64,000 nt of DNA from Candidatus Poribacteria bacterium (GTDB lineage Bacteria > Poribacteria > WGA-4E > WGA-3G): positions 80,801 to 144,800 of the forward strand of contig JAJDWA010000032.1 of NCBI GenBank assembly GCA_022825825.1, in the 5' to 3' direction. The translations under genes and the position numbers were made by a program. Below, in pieces: positions 35,586-44,334 of this stretch (positions are counted from its first letter, which is position 1; each line of letters starts with the position of its first letter). The notes below the pieces were generated by a model. The model worked only from the letters and a program-made list of their open reading frames with translations, was not told the origin of the DNA and searched no databases.

Positions 35586-38500
35586 CTAACCAACCGTCTT
35601 TCCGAGTTCGGCAACACGGTTTTCAAGTTCTGTCAAGAATTTTTGATATATTTCCGAGTTCTCCGCGATTTCCTCCGGTCCTTGTGAAACTTCTAATAGA
35701 AGTGGTTCTCCAAAAACGATCTGAATCGGATGTTTTTTCGGAATGTTTTGTCCCTTTGGAAGCACTTCAAATGCTCCTTTTATGTAAGCAGGTATAATCG
35801 GCACCTGCTGCCCATAGATCAGCAGACTCAGGATCCCCGGTTTGAAAGGTTGTAGTTTTCCATCAAGTGAGCGTGTGCCTTCTGGAAAAATCAGCAACCC
35901 GTTGTTTTGTTCTGTCACTTCGTTAGCCATTCGTAAATCCTGAAGAAACTGTGTGAAATTACCATCACGTTCGATCGGCAGTGCATTAAGGCAATTGTGT
36001 GCAAACCATCCTTGGAGTCTATTACCGAACCAATAATCTCGTGCAGCGAGTGTCCATAATCGGTGTGAATCCTGTCCGAGTGCCGTAATGACCGTAAGAG
36101 TATCCAAATGGCTTGTGTGATTTGGCGTAATAATAAAAGGTTTTCCTTTTGGAATATTTTCTAAGCCGAAACATTCAAATGAGAAACGACGTCGGTAAAT
36201 GCTTCTAATACTGGCACGAAAAGCGCGCGCATACCAATGTGGTTTCCCACGTAGCTTTAAGGGTTTTGCCGTTGATTCAGATGATTCTTTAGGTTCTGTT
36301 TTTGCGAACGTCTCTGTTAATACAACAACATCGTTCACCGTCTGTAAATTAGCAAGCATGGCATCTGGAATTGTTTGTCCTAATCGTGATTCAAGGAGCA
36401 TCAGTAGGTCAAGTCGCGTGAGTGAATCAAGACCAAGGTCAATATCTAAATGGCTATTCAGGTGAATCTTGTGAGCAGGCATGCGTGCTAATTGTGCAAG
36501 CGGTGATAAAATCTCTTCCGGAATATTTTCTGTTGAAAGTGCTGCTTCTTGTCCACTCTGATCGTGGTCTAATTCTTCTACCGCTGCTGCTTGTTCGCCC
36601 GACAGATATTCCAATAATTGTTCTTTAACGCGCGGACGATCAATTGTTCCATTGTCAGTTTTTGGTAAAGCGTCTTGAAACAGATGTGTCTTATGAAATT
36701 GCTGGTAACTCGGCAGCTGTTTCGCTGTTTTCTGCAGGTGGTTCTGAATCTCCGCTTCAATCGTAGCGTTATTGTCTGTTGGAACAATCACCGCATGGAT
36801 AGCAGTATCAGAACCGTCTTCATAAGGAATGCCAAGCACACATATCTCAGAAATAGCTGGACTGTCCTGATATAACACCTCCAATTCAGCAGGATAAATG
36901 TTTTTACCAGAAGCAGGTACAATAATTTCCTTACAATGTCCCGTGATATAAAGATAACCGCCTTCATCAATATATCCAAGATCACCGGTATAAAGCCAAC
37001 CATCACGAATTGCTTTCTCTGTGGCTTGTGGGTTTTGATAGTATCCTTTCATTGTGCTGGGACCTTTGGCAATAATCTCGCCAATACCATCACTATTCGG
37101 GTTTGTAATATCAAACATCACACCTTCCACAGCCTGCCCGACAGACCCACGTTTGCTATTCAGATAAGGATTGACACTCAGCACGGGAGCCGTTTCGGTC
37201 ATGCCGTAGCCCTGATAAAGAGTCATTCCAAATTTTTGAAATTTATCATAAACTGCATTGGGAAGCGCAGCACCACCGCTGACAAGGACGCGAACGTGCC
37301 CTCCCATAACTGTTTGTGCTTTTTCAGCTAAAGTTTCTCCTGATGTGCCTTCTCGTGATGCCTGCCGCTCAATAGTACTTTGAAGCATCTGAAAGAGGCG
37401 TGGCACACCGATAAATGCTGTGGTCTTATCTTCACGCATCGTTTTGAGAAGTGTTGTTGGTCGGAGTGCATTAACATAAGTAGCAGTCGTACCGCTATAC
37501 AGTGCCATCAACAGACTACATGAAAAACTTAGAGCATGATACAGCGGGAGTACTGACAGAATCCGTTCTTCATCTGTAGGCGGCAGTGCCTTTGCAACGG
37601 CTTGCACGTTTGAAATAAAGCCGCCATGTGTTAACATAGCACCTTTCGCATCTACTGTCGTTCCCATCGTAAAAATTATAGACGCGACAGTATCCGGGGT
37701 AACCTCTACGTTGGGAAAATCTGTTGGGATTTCCTCATCTGAATTGACGATTTCGTTGAACTTGTTAATATTTTTGAGGAGAATATCGGGATCAGTTAAC
37801 TGCGTGCCTGACTTGCCTAAAACAGCATCAGACGCCAGGATCGCTTTGGCAGTAGTGAACGCTGCAATTGCGGATATTTCTTTTATTGGTGTTTGGGCAT
37901 CAAGCGGAACAACTGCACAGCCAATTTGCGATGCAGCGAGATACGCAATGCACCATTCCGGTTGGTTTTCCGATACCAAAACAACCCGATCCCCCTCCCG
38001 TAAACCGCTTTTCCACAATTGGAACGCCACCCGGCGCGAATGTGTATAGGTTTCAGCGTAGGTATACCGCTCCCATTCTCCATTGTTTACCATCTGCAGT
38101 GCAATTTTTTCGGGAATACGTTTTGCCTGAATTTCAATTAAATCCACTATTGTACGGGGTGAGATTCTGTGGATTGGATTCGGCGCGGGTGCTGGATACT
38201 CGTCTGCTTCCTCTTGTGAAGAAAACTCTTTTTCCTTTGGTGTATCTGTCGTTTGATCATCAAGTTTAAGCACATGTCGCTTAATGCCTGGTATGTGAAT
38301 TTCGTGAAAATATTGCTTCCAATGAATTTGAGAAACATCAAAACTAAAACGTCGCTGCTCAACGGGAGAAAGCGAATCAAAAAGGGCTTGCATCTTTTTC
38401 GTTTCAAATTCAAAGTTCGTGCGGGTATAAGGTGCGTAAATCCGTATGTAATGCAGAAGTGCTTTAATGCTGCTCTGTTTCACAAAAAGTTTACGCCGTT

Positions 38501-39857
38501 TTCGTTTCGCTGATCGTGTTGGTAATAGCGTCAATGCTTGGATTGCCCGACCGAGGAGACGCATCTTACCTTCAACCTTTTTTTGAAATTGTTCCAAACT
38601 TGGAAATTGCCATACTGGAACAGGAATCGGTTTTCCATTTTCGATCATTGGGTTTTCAGTAAAATACCCGGAGGTAGCGTCAACAATACCGCGAAAATAT
38701 AACGGATTCTGCGTGCCTGTTGCAACATGGTACACCTCAATTCCACCGCGTTTTGAGATCGCTTCGGCAGCGGCTAACATAGCATTTACTACGAAATCGA
38801 CAGGTATAATGTCTAAAATAATATCTGGATCGGCAGGAAAATCAGGGATACGTCCTTTTGCAAAACCGACAATCAACGGTTCAGACATCCGATACTTGCC
38901 GAGCCACCCTGGATGCGGTTCAGCAACGCTACTTTCAATAATAGAAGGACGAATAATTGCAGTAGGGAGGTTATCACGCAATTCCATGAGGACATGTTCT
39001 GCAAGGAACTTCATGTAGGTATAAGTATCATTCCATCCACGGGAACGCGCATGTTTTAGTCCAGCTTCAACAAGGCGAGTCTCAAGCCATTCTGCTTTCG
39101 CTTCCTCAGTGAGTTCCTCAAGATTTTTTCGACTCTTACGTTTATCCGTTTTTGACAGTTTTTGGGCTATTTGTTGAAAATGCGCAGCTTGTGTTGGCGT
39201 TTCAGCCTCATCGCGAATAGACTGATTCAATTTGAGTAAATAGTCAATTTCTTCTGAGAGTGTCGGTGGAATTGTGTTTCCGGTTTTTTCGCTATGTTGT
39301 TGGGCAAATTGTTCGTAAGGTGGATGGAGCTCTTCTGGCACTTGTCCAGGTTTATCACCGCAGACATAAGCTGTTGAAACATGGAGAAAAACAGCATTTG
39401 AACAACCCTTAGCGAACGTTACAACATGTTTGGCTGCGAGTGCGTTACCTTTCAGTGATGCATCAAAAGGCGGATCAAATTGAACGAGTCCAGCGATATT
39501 AATAAATACATCTACCTCATTCTGAAGGCGTTTATAGTCTGCATCACTGAATCCGAGGCGTTCATCTGTCAGTTCACCTTCTACTGCAGCGACTTTTTGC
39601 TTGACCCACGCCTCAAACTGTGTACCGTGCTGTTGGCGTAACGCGTCAAAAACATCTGAAGTTAATAGTTCTTTTTCAAAACGCTCTTGGGCAGAGGTGA
39701 CTTTACCATTCGACTCAATACGGTTTCGGATAAGAAGGTAGATTTTTTGAACGTCTGGAAGAGAGGTTAGAATTTTAGCAACCATCGGTTGCCCCAGGAA
39801 GGCAGTTCCTCCTGTGATCAGTAGGACCTTCCCGCTAAAAAAATCGGTTATTGACAT
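35586..39857 (-). CDS. Fatty acyl reductase - acyl-AMP ligase - ACP - PlsC fusion, 1423 aa
   Basis: Four enzymes of lipid metabolism in one chain. Residues 8-480: fatty acyl-CoA reductase-type extended SDR (TGGTAFLG 15-22, STAYVCG 161-167, catalytic YxxxK Tyr279/Lys283). Residues 565-1090: AMP-forming acyl ligase (YGMTETAP 884-891, YTGDLG 956-961, Lys1066 in LPKTDNG); its phosphate loop at 730-740 reads TMGTTVDAKGA, with Val for the usual Gly. Residues 1110-1185: acyl carrier domain with phosphopantetheine Ser1145 (DLGLDSLTRLDL). Residues 1205-1423: PlsC acyltransferase (NHTSHLD 1246-1252, FPEGTRS 1324-1330). It can plausibly activate, carry, reduce and transfer a fatty chain. Its HAD-IB partner follows directly. 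Layout recalls the myxobacterial ether-lipid enzyme ElbD. Confidence 0.88.
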   Translation of the reverse strand: MSITDFFSGKVLLITGGTAFLGQPMVAKILTSLPDVQKIYLLIRNRIESNGKVTSAQERFEKELLTSDVFDALRQQHGTQFEAWVKQKVAAVEGELTDERLGFSDADYKRLQNEVDVFINIAGLVQFDPPFDASLKGNALAAKHVVTFAKGCSNAVFLHVSTAYVCGDKPGQVPEELHPPYEQFAQQHSEKTGNTIPPTLSEEIDYLLKLNQSIRDEAETPTQAAHFQQIAQKLSKTDKRKSRKNLEELTEEAKAEWLETRLVEAGLKHARSRGWNDTYTYMKFLAEHVLMELRDNLPTAIIRPSIIESSVAEPHPGWLGKYRMSEPLIVGFAKGRIPDFPADPDIILDIIPVDFVVNAMLAAAEAISKRGGIEVYHVATGTQNPLYFRGIVDATSGYFTENPMIENGKPIPVPVWQFPSLEQFQKKVEGKMRLLGRAIQALTLLPTRSAKRKRRKLFVKQSSIKALLHYIRIYAPYTRTNFEFETKKMQALFDSLSPVEQRRFSFDVSQIHWKQYFHEIHIPGIKRHVLKLDDQTTDTPKEKEFSSQEEADEYPAPAPNPIHRISPRTIVDLIEIQAKRIPEKIALQMVNNGEWERYTYAETYTHSRRVAFQLWKSGLREGDRVVLVSENQPEWCIAYLAASQIGCAVVPLDAQTPIKEISAIAAFTTAKAILASDAVLGKSGTQLTDPDILLKNINKFNEIVNSDEEIPTDFPNVEVTPDTVASIIFTMGTTVDAKGAMLTHGGFISNVQAVAKALPPTDEERILSVLPLYHALSFSCSLLMALYSGTTATYVNALRPTTLLKTMREDKTTAFIGVPRLFQMLQSTIERQASREGTSGETLAEKAQTVMGGHVRVLVSGGAALPNAVYDKFQKFGMTLYQGYGMTETAPVLSVNPYLNSKRGSVGQAVEGVMFDITNPNSDGIGEIIAKGPSTMKGYYQNPQATEKAIRDGWLYTGDLGYIDEGGYLYITGHCKEIIVPASGKNIYPAELEVLYQDSPAISEICVLGIPYEDGSDTAIHAVIVPTDNNATIEAEIQNHLQKTAKQLPSYQQFHKTHLFQDALPKTDNGTIDRPRVKEQLLEYLSGEQAAAVEELDHDQSGQEAALSTENIPEEILSPLAQLARMPAHKIHLNSHLDIDLGLDSLTRLDLLMLLESRLGQTIPDAMLANLQTVNDVVVLTETFAKTEPKESSESTAKPLKLRGKPHWYARAFRASIRSIYRRRFSFECFGLENIPKGKPFIITPNHTSHLDTLTVITALGQDSHRLWTLAARDYWFGNRLQGWFAHNCLNALPIERDGNFTQFLQDLRMANEVTEQNNGLLIFPEGTRSLDGKLQPFKPGILSLLIYGQQVPIIPAYIKGAFEVLPKGQNIPKKHPIQIVFGEPLLLEVSQGPEEIAENSEIYQKFLTELENRVAELGKTVG

Positions 39858-39982
39858 AATTCCCTTTTGTTTTTTCTAATATCATGCTCGCCGATAGGAC
39901 AAGACAACGACCTGTCAGGTTTGTGTGAGTCTTGGTCAACCACATCACATGCAGATTGAGGGTATTCAATTAGATTAGATGT

Positions 39983-40011
39983 AGTGTAACATATTTGGAA
40001 TTAAAAGTCAA
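39983..40011 (-). promoter_or_regulatory. Sigma-70-type promoter for the lipid megasynthase
   Basis: On the minus strand, TTGACT (40011-40006) and TACACT (39988-39983) with a 17-base spacer, about 125 bases before the start codon. Confidence 0.55.
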
Positions 40012-40079
40012 GAGTACTGTAACATTGTCCAGGACCATTCAATTTTTCAATAATTTCTTTCTTTTCTTAAAACCTCTTC

Positions 40080-40105
40080 CTGTAGGAGCGAGCTTCGCTC
40101 GCGAC
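40080..40105. repeat. TGTAGGAGCGAGC palindromic repeat
   Basis: ctgtaggagcgagcttc followed by gctcgcgac; arms gcgagc/gctcgc. Nearly the same as the copy at 20497. Confidence 0.75.
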
Positions 40106-40164
40106 ATTTCGACTAAAACGGATAATAAACTGACAATTGAATGCCTCTGGTAAAAAAAAGAGAT

Positions 40165-40193
40165 TTGACAAATACTTCATAGGTAATTATAAT
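40165..40193 (+). promoter_or_regulatory. Consensus sigma-70-type promoter for the cNMP/SpoIIE gene
   Basis: TTGACA at 40165-40170 and TATAAT at 40188-40193, 17-base spacer, about 100 bases before the start codon. Confidence 0.8.
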
Positions 40194-40291
40194 AGCACGA
40201 TGTGTTGTAGGAATTCATCTGCTGAAATACATCCAGGTTAAAAATATTCAACCAATTTGCAACAGATAACAACGCAAGGATATAAGCGTTT

Positions 40292-41473
40292 ATGTTAACA
40301 GAACAGAAATTACATTTTCTAAAGAAAACAGAACTTTTTTCCGAACTCGAAAAAGCAGGTTTAAATTCAATTTGCAATATCGCACACGAAGTAACTCACC
40401 CCGCAGATCATACTATCTTTGAAGAAGGGGATGAAGGTGATTCTCTTTACCTACTTGTTGACGGGGAAATTAGCATCATAAAAGCAGAAACGGAAGTATT
40501 ATCTTTTAAAGAAAAAGGATATTGTTTTGGTGAAGTCGCACTGATTGACGATAAACCGAGGAGTGCTACAATTAAAACAGTTACCGTGACACGCTTGTTG
40601 CGAATTACGAGATATGATTTCTACCAAGCACTTGCGCGTGAACCCCTCATTGGCAGAGGAATATTTCGAGTTCTAAATAACAAAATTCGGCATGACCTTG
40701 AAATTCAGATGAGTGCAATCCGGAAAGAAATTGCACAAGAGGAATCAATGCGGCTCGCCGCTGAGGTTCAAAAATCTATTCTACCAAACGAAGAGATTGA
40801 GCATCCATGTTTAACCTCTGCAGGATATTGTCAACCAGCGAACAGTGTTGGCGGTGATTATTACGATTATCTATATCTTCCGGAGGATCGGGTTGGGATT
40901 TTTATTGGTGATGTAATGGGACACGGATTTCATTCCGCTATGGTCGCGGCAATGACAAAAAGCGGCATACAAACGCAAATCCGTTTTGATGCTTCAGTGC
41001 CTGGAGTTATGAAAGCTGTCAAACGAGTCACTGAAGAAGATATTCAAGCCTTTATTTATATGACGTGTTGTTACGTTATCGTCCATCAGGACAATCGATT
41101 TGAGTTTGTCAACGCAGGACACCCGGCAATGCTCCTTTTTCGGGCAAAAAGTGAAGAGTTCATCGAACTTGAATCGCAATTTCCACCTGTAGGCATTGCG
41201 TTGCCAGATAAAAATTCAATAACGCAATATCGTAGCACAGAAGCAAGATGGGAACCTGGCGATTTACTCGTGCTTTATTCAGATGGTATCACAGAAGCTT
41301 TAAATGAGGATATTGAGATGTATGGGCTTGAACGACTCAAAAACCTTTTATCTGAAAAGCAACACCTGTCCACAGATGAAATTAGAAAAGAAATTCTGGC
41401 TGATCTTGACGCATATCAACAAGATGAGAGTCCACATGATGACATTACGTTAGTCATTGCAAAATTTCTATAG
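40292..41473 (+). CDS. Cyclic-nucleotide-binding SpoIIE/RsbU-type protein phosphatase
   Basis: A 393-residue signalling protein. Residues 10-130 are a cNMP-binding domain with an intact phosphate-binding cassette (FGEVALIDDKPRSATIKT), so it should bind cAMP or cGMP. A helical linker (130-155) leads to a PP2C-type SpoIIE phosphatase (160-393) with metal-binding aspartates in GGDYYDY, IFIGDVMGHG, VLYSDGITEA and HDDITL. RsbU-type phosphatases dephosphorylate an anti-anti-sigma factor; no partner STAS or anti-sigma gene is nearby. Strong consensus promoter. Convergent with the next gene. Confidence 0.9.
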   Translation: MLTEQKLHFLKKTELFSELEKAGLNSICNIAHEVTHPADHTIFEEGDEGDSLYLLVDGEISIIKAETEVLSFKEKGYCFGEVALIDDKPRSATIKTVTVTRLLRITRYDFYQALAREPLIGRGIFRVLNNKIRHDLEIQMSAIRKEIAQEESMRLAAEVQKSILPNEEIEHPCLTSAGYCQPANSVGGDYYDYLYLPEDRVGIFIGDVMGHGFHSAMVAAMTKSGIQTQIRFDASVPGVMKAVKRVTEEDIQAFIYMTCCYVIVHQDNRFEFVNAGHPAMLLFRAKSEEFIELESQFPPVGIALPDKNSITQYRSTEARWEPGDLLVLYSDGITEALNEDIEMYGLERLKNLLSEKQHLSTDEIRKEILADLDAYQQDESPHDDITLVIAKFL

Positions 41474-41511
41474 TGTGTAAGGAAATTGATCGGGTTGCAT
41501 CGCCGATCTTA

Positions 41512-42726
41512 CTATTCAATCCGATTCGCAGCGTAATGAATAATGTTTTCCATCAAAGCTTTGTTCATAGAAACCGTGTACTGATTATTGTTGCGAAGGC
41601 TGGTAATAATGTATACCCCTTTGCCATATCGCCGAGCACCGACAACGAGTTCATTCCGTTCTTGAGTTGTTGCCAAAATTTCATCGCTCTCTTGCCAACC
41701 TACCCAAGCATCGTCAACATAAATTTTACCTGACTGGATTTTATTGGGTGTTGAGAAGAGGGTCGTTTCTTTATTGGTGACTTTAAAAAATCTATCTGGT
41801 GGGCTTTCAACACCGGTCAACTTGCCCTGTAACCATCCAACACCGCACGGTTTTTGCATAGTACTGTCTTGTCCTGAAACGATAACAATACCACCATTTT
41901 TAACGAAGTTTTTAATTGCTGTTTCGGTTTTTTTAGGAAGGAGGTACCGACCAAAACTTGAAATCTCTTCGTACCCAATCCATAAGATATCTGCCTCTTG
42001 TAAGTTCGGTAGCGTACGCATTTTGGTAGATTCCAAAGAGGCCGGACGTTTACCAACCTTTTTAATATTCCGTAACGCCTGATATTCGTAAGTCATCGTA
42101 TTGGTATGAACCTGGGTTTGTCCCCAAGTTGGAGAGGTACTATTCCCCGTCAAAACCAGTATTTTTAATGCGTCCTTGGTAGCAGTAACCCACATTTTGC
42201 CTGCTAACATGTCACGAACAACTTTTTGGAACGCTTTTGTCGGACCTTTAAACGTTCGGTTCATCATTGGATCAATGTGGGTAAAACTCCACCATGAGCT
42301 GCCTTTTCTGTCAAAACTGCGACTTCTGCCCTGATATAATCGCATTTGAAACCATGTGTCATCAATAAAGCACATACTATCAATACTGTAATGGTCTCGG
42401 TAGAAAACGATAATTGGCATGCCTTGTTTAAGGAGCTTAACCATCTTTTGCGGTGAGGTATTTCTTTTATATTGTCCGGTCGCAAAATTCATTTTAATCT
42501 GTTTAAGATGACTTCTACCTTTCACATCTTCTTTAACCGTAATAATTGCCTGCAACCGTCGTGTATCAACACTCTTAACTTCTCCAAAAACAATATTTGT
42601 GCAAGCATCAAGAACTTCGCGAATTGTATATTCACGCTCAATGAAACCAAGTGCGGGTGATGAAGCCATCAAACCGATAAGACATAGGGAAACAATTAAC
42701 GTTGTTAGGACACGTGTAAAACGCAT
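41512..42726 (-). CDS. Exported protein with GATase-like C-terminal domain, function unknown
   Basis: A 404-residue protein with a cleavable signal peptide (residues 6-28). The first half contains IREVLDACTNIVFGEVKSVD, a segment seen in secreted proteins of this type of genome. The second half (about 185-404) has alternating beta/alpha segments LKILVLTGN, EADILWIGYEEI, NGGIVIVSGQDS and YGKGVYIITSL, which fit a class I glutamine-amidotransferase-like/ThuA-like fold without a visible catalytic cysteine. No biochemical role can be assigned. It runs towards the SpoIIE gene. Confidence 0.65.
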   Translation of the reverse strand: MRFTRVLTTLIVSLCLIGLMASSPALGFIEREYTIREVLDACTNIVFGEVKSVDTRRLQAIITVKEDVKGRSHLKQIKMNFATGQYKRNTSPQKMVKLLKQGMPIIVFYRDHYSIDSMCFIDDTWFQMRLYQGRSRSFDRKGSSWWSFTHIDPMMNRTFKGPTKAFQKVVRDMLAGKMWVTATKDALKILVLTGNSTSPTWGQTQVHTNTMTYEYQALRNIKKVGKRPASLESTKMRTLPNLQEADILWIGYEEISSFGRYLLPKKTETAIKNFVKNGGIVIVSGQDSTMQKPCGVGWLQGKLTGVESPPDRFFKVTNKETTLFSTPNKIQSGKIYVDDAWVGWQESDEILATTQERNELVVGARRYGKGVYIITSLRNNNQYTVSMNKALMENIIHYAANRIE

Positions 42727-42924
42727 TATCAGACCTCCATCTGGTACTCTGTATTATTAATAGAGATTTTATCATATTTTATGCTGACTTGACAACTATT
42801 TTGTTATATTGTCTGTCTGAATCTCGGATTTTGGGAGTTTGATAAACCGGACAGACAAGGTTTCCATCCTATCCAAAGAGAAGACATGGCTAATCTCAAT
42901 TATACCACCGCAAATTATTTCAAG

Positions 42925-42953
42925 TTGAAATTTCCTCAAGTTAATGTTATAAT
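42925..42953 (+). promoter_or_regulatory. Sigma-70-type promoter for the first TIR-like gene
   Basis: TTGAAA at 42925-42930 and TATAAT at 42948-42953, 17-base spacer, about 62 bases before the ATG. Confidence 0.65.
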
Positions 42954-43015
42954 TACATTTGTCAGGAATCACGTCCTGCTATGGAAGAATTCAGCGTACC
43001 TATTGACGGAGAACT

Positions 43016-43477
43016 ATGAAAGAAAAAACACTGCCAAAAATTTTCATCGTGCATGGACATGATGAGGCAGCTAAACTCCTTGTCGCCAGGTTCATAGAAA
43101 AACTTGATTTTGAGGCAATCATACTTGACGAACAAGCTGGCGGTTTGCAATCAGTTATTGATAAGTTTGAAGAACAGGTTAAGGACATCGTTTTTGTTGT
43201 CGTTTTGTTAACTCCCGATGATATTGGCACTTCAAAAGCAGAAAAAGACAACCTTCAGCCAAGAGCTCGTCAGAACGTTATCCTTGAACTCGGTTATTTT
43301 ATCGCTAAATTAGATCGGAATCAAATCTGTCTTCTCTATAAAGAAAGCGTGGAATTTCCGTCTGATGTTCGCGGTATATCGTATGTGCTTATGGATAATT
43401 ACGATGGATGGCAATTGAAATTGGCAAGGGAAATGAAGAATGCGAAATTACCTATTGATGCAAATAAACTTCTATAG
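43016..43477 (+). CDS. Stand-alone TIR-like nucleotide-binding protein (PF10137/CAP12 type), copy 1
   Basis: A 153-residue single-domain protein matching the TIR-like family found as the effector half of bacterial STING/CBASS and Pycsar proteins. Beta-A is KIFIVHGHD (8-16), followed by ILDEQAGGLQSVIDKFEE and VVVLLTPDDIG; the signature RARQNVILELGYF (83-95) carries the probable catalytic Glu91 for NAD cleavage. There is no sensor domain, no membrane anchor and no cyclase nearby. A paralogue follows 147 bases downstream with its own promoter. It may be a defence effector or a nucleotide-sensing protein. Confidence 0.85.
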   Translation: MKEKTLPKIFIVHGHDEAAKLLVARFIEKLDFEAIILDEQAGGLQSVIDKFEEQVKDIVFVVVLLTPDDIGTSKAEKDNLQPRARQNVILELGYFIAKLDRNQICLLYKESVEFPSDVRGISYVLMDNYDGWQLKLAREMKNAKLPIDANKLL

Positions 43478-43513
43478 AAGATAGATCCATTCAAAATACT
43501 GTATAAATCGGGT

Positions 43514-43543
43514 TTGACACTTTCAATAAATTAGTGCTATAAT
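43514..43543 (+). promoter_or_regulatory. Near-consensus promoter for the second TIR-like gene
   Basis: TTGACA at 43514-43519 and TATAAT at 43538-43543 with an 18-base spacer, in the gap between the two TIR-like genes. Confidence 0.75.
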
Positions 43544-43624
43544 TCAACATAAAGTTATGTTTTGATTGATTATGAACGGGTGTTTTCGTGCTTCAGCACG
43601 TCAGCGTGAAAATGGAGGCAGATT

Positions 43625-44086
43625 ATGAATACGGAAACTCGGAGTAAAGTTTTCATCTCCTATGGGCACGACGAGGAAGCTATAACAACTGTTGCTAAGT
43701 TTGTAGAAAACTTGGGCTTAAAGGCAACTGTTCTTGACGAACAACCAAATAACGGTCTGACGGTTATTGAGAACCTCGAAAAATATGCAGACGACACAGA
43801 GTTTGCAATTGCATTGTTGACTCCTGACGATGTTGGTGCTTTAAAAGATGAAGCAGACCGCCAGCTCAACCCCAGAGCACGCCAGAACGTCATCTTTGAA
43901 CTTGGCTATTTCATTGGTAAACTGAATCCTAACCGAGTGTGCCTTCTTTATAAGGAAGGTGTCGAATTACCTTCATACATCCCTGACGTAGTCTATGTGT
44001 CTATGGATAGTGCTAACAGTTGGAAATTGAAACTTGGGCAAGAGATGAAGGCTGCTGGATTGTCTGTAGACCTAAATAAAATATAG
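43625..44086 (+). CDS. Stand-alone TIR-like nucleotide-binding protein (PF10137/CAP12 type), copy 2
   Basis: A second 153-residue single-domain TIR-like protein, the same length as copy 1 and alike along its length: KVFISYGHDEEA (8-19), LDEQPNNGLTVIENLEKYA, IALLTPDDVG and RARQNVIFELGYFIGKL with Glu92 as the probable catalytic residue. Differences are spread evenly, so the duplication is old and both copies seem maintained. An RBS (GGAGG) precedes the ATG, and the gene has its own near-consensus promoter. No partner sensor or cyclase lies nearby. Confidence 0.85.
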   Translation: MNTETRSKVFISYGHDEEAITTVAKFVENLGLKATVLDEQPNNGLTVIENLEKYADDTEFAIALLTPDDVGALKDEADRQLNPRARQNVIFELGYFIGKLNPNRVCLLYKEGVELPSYIPDVVYVSMDSANSWKLKLGQEMKAAGLSVDLNKI

Positions 44087-44334
44087 ACACTACTTATTTA
44101 GAAAAAAAAGAAAGGCGGTGCTGGAAATACAGAGCAACTTGTTGGTGGCATAGTTGAATACATATTATAGTGCTAACGGTGCAAAAGATGTATCACAACG
44201 CATTCTTATGGTATACACTTGTTGCTCCTTTGGGGTTGAAATACATTCAAAATATAGATTAATTTCCATAAGTTGACACATAATAGGTTCTCTTTGTTCA
44301 AAACTGATGGACAGAGCAATAGGTTGAACACACA

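Larger units (their letters stand above)
39858..40291. other. Divergent intergenic region with two promoters and a repeat
   Basis: No gene. Holds a minus-strand promoter for the lipid megasynthase, a TGTAGGAGCGAGC palindrome and a plus-strand consensus promoter for the SpoIIE-type gene (each listed separately). Confidence 0.6.

Noticed and set aside
43550..43624. Possible attachment site or CRISPR-like repeat between the TIR-like genes
   Set aside because: A short local repeat (gcttcagcacgtcagcg) is present, but there is no spacer-repeat periodicity and no integrase.
43016..44086. Complete CBASS or Thoeris system
   Set aside because: No cyclase, SLOG, macro or STING-like sensor gene occurs on either side, so only the TIR-like pair can be claimed.
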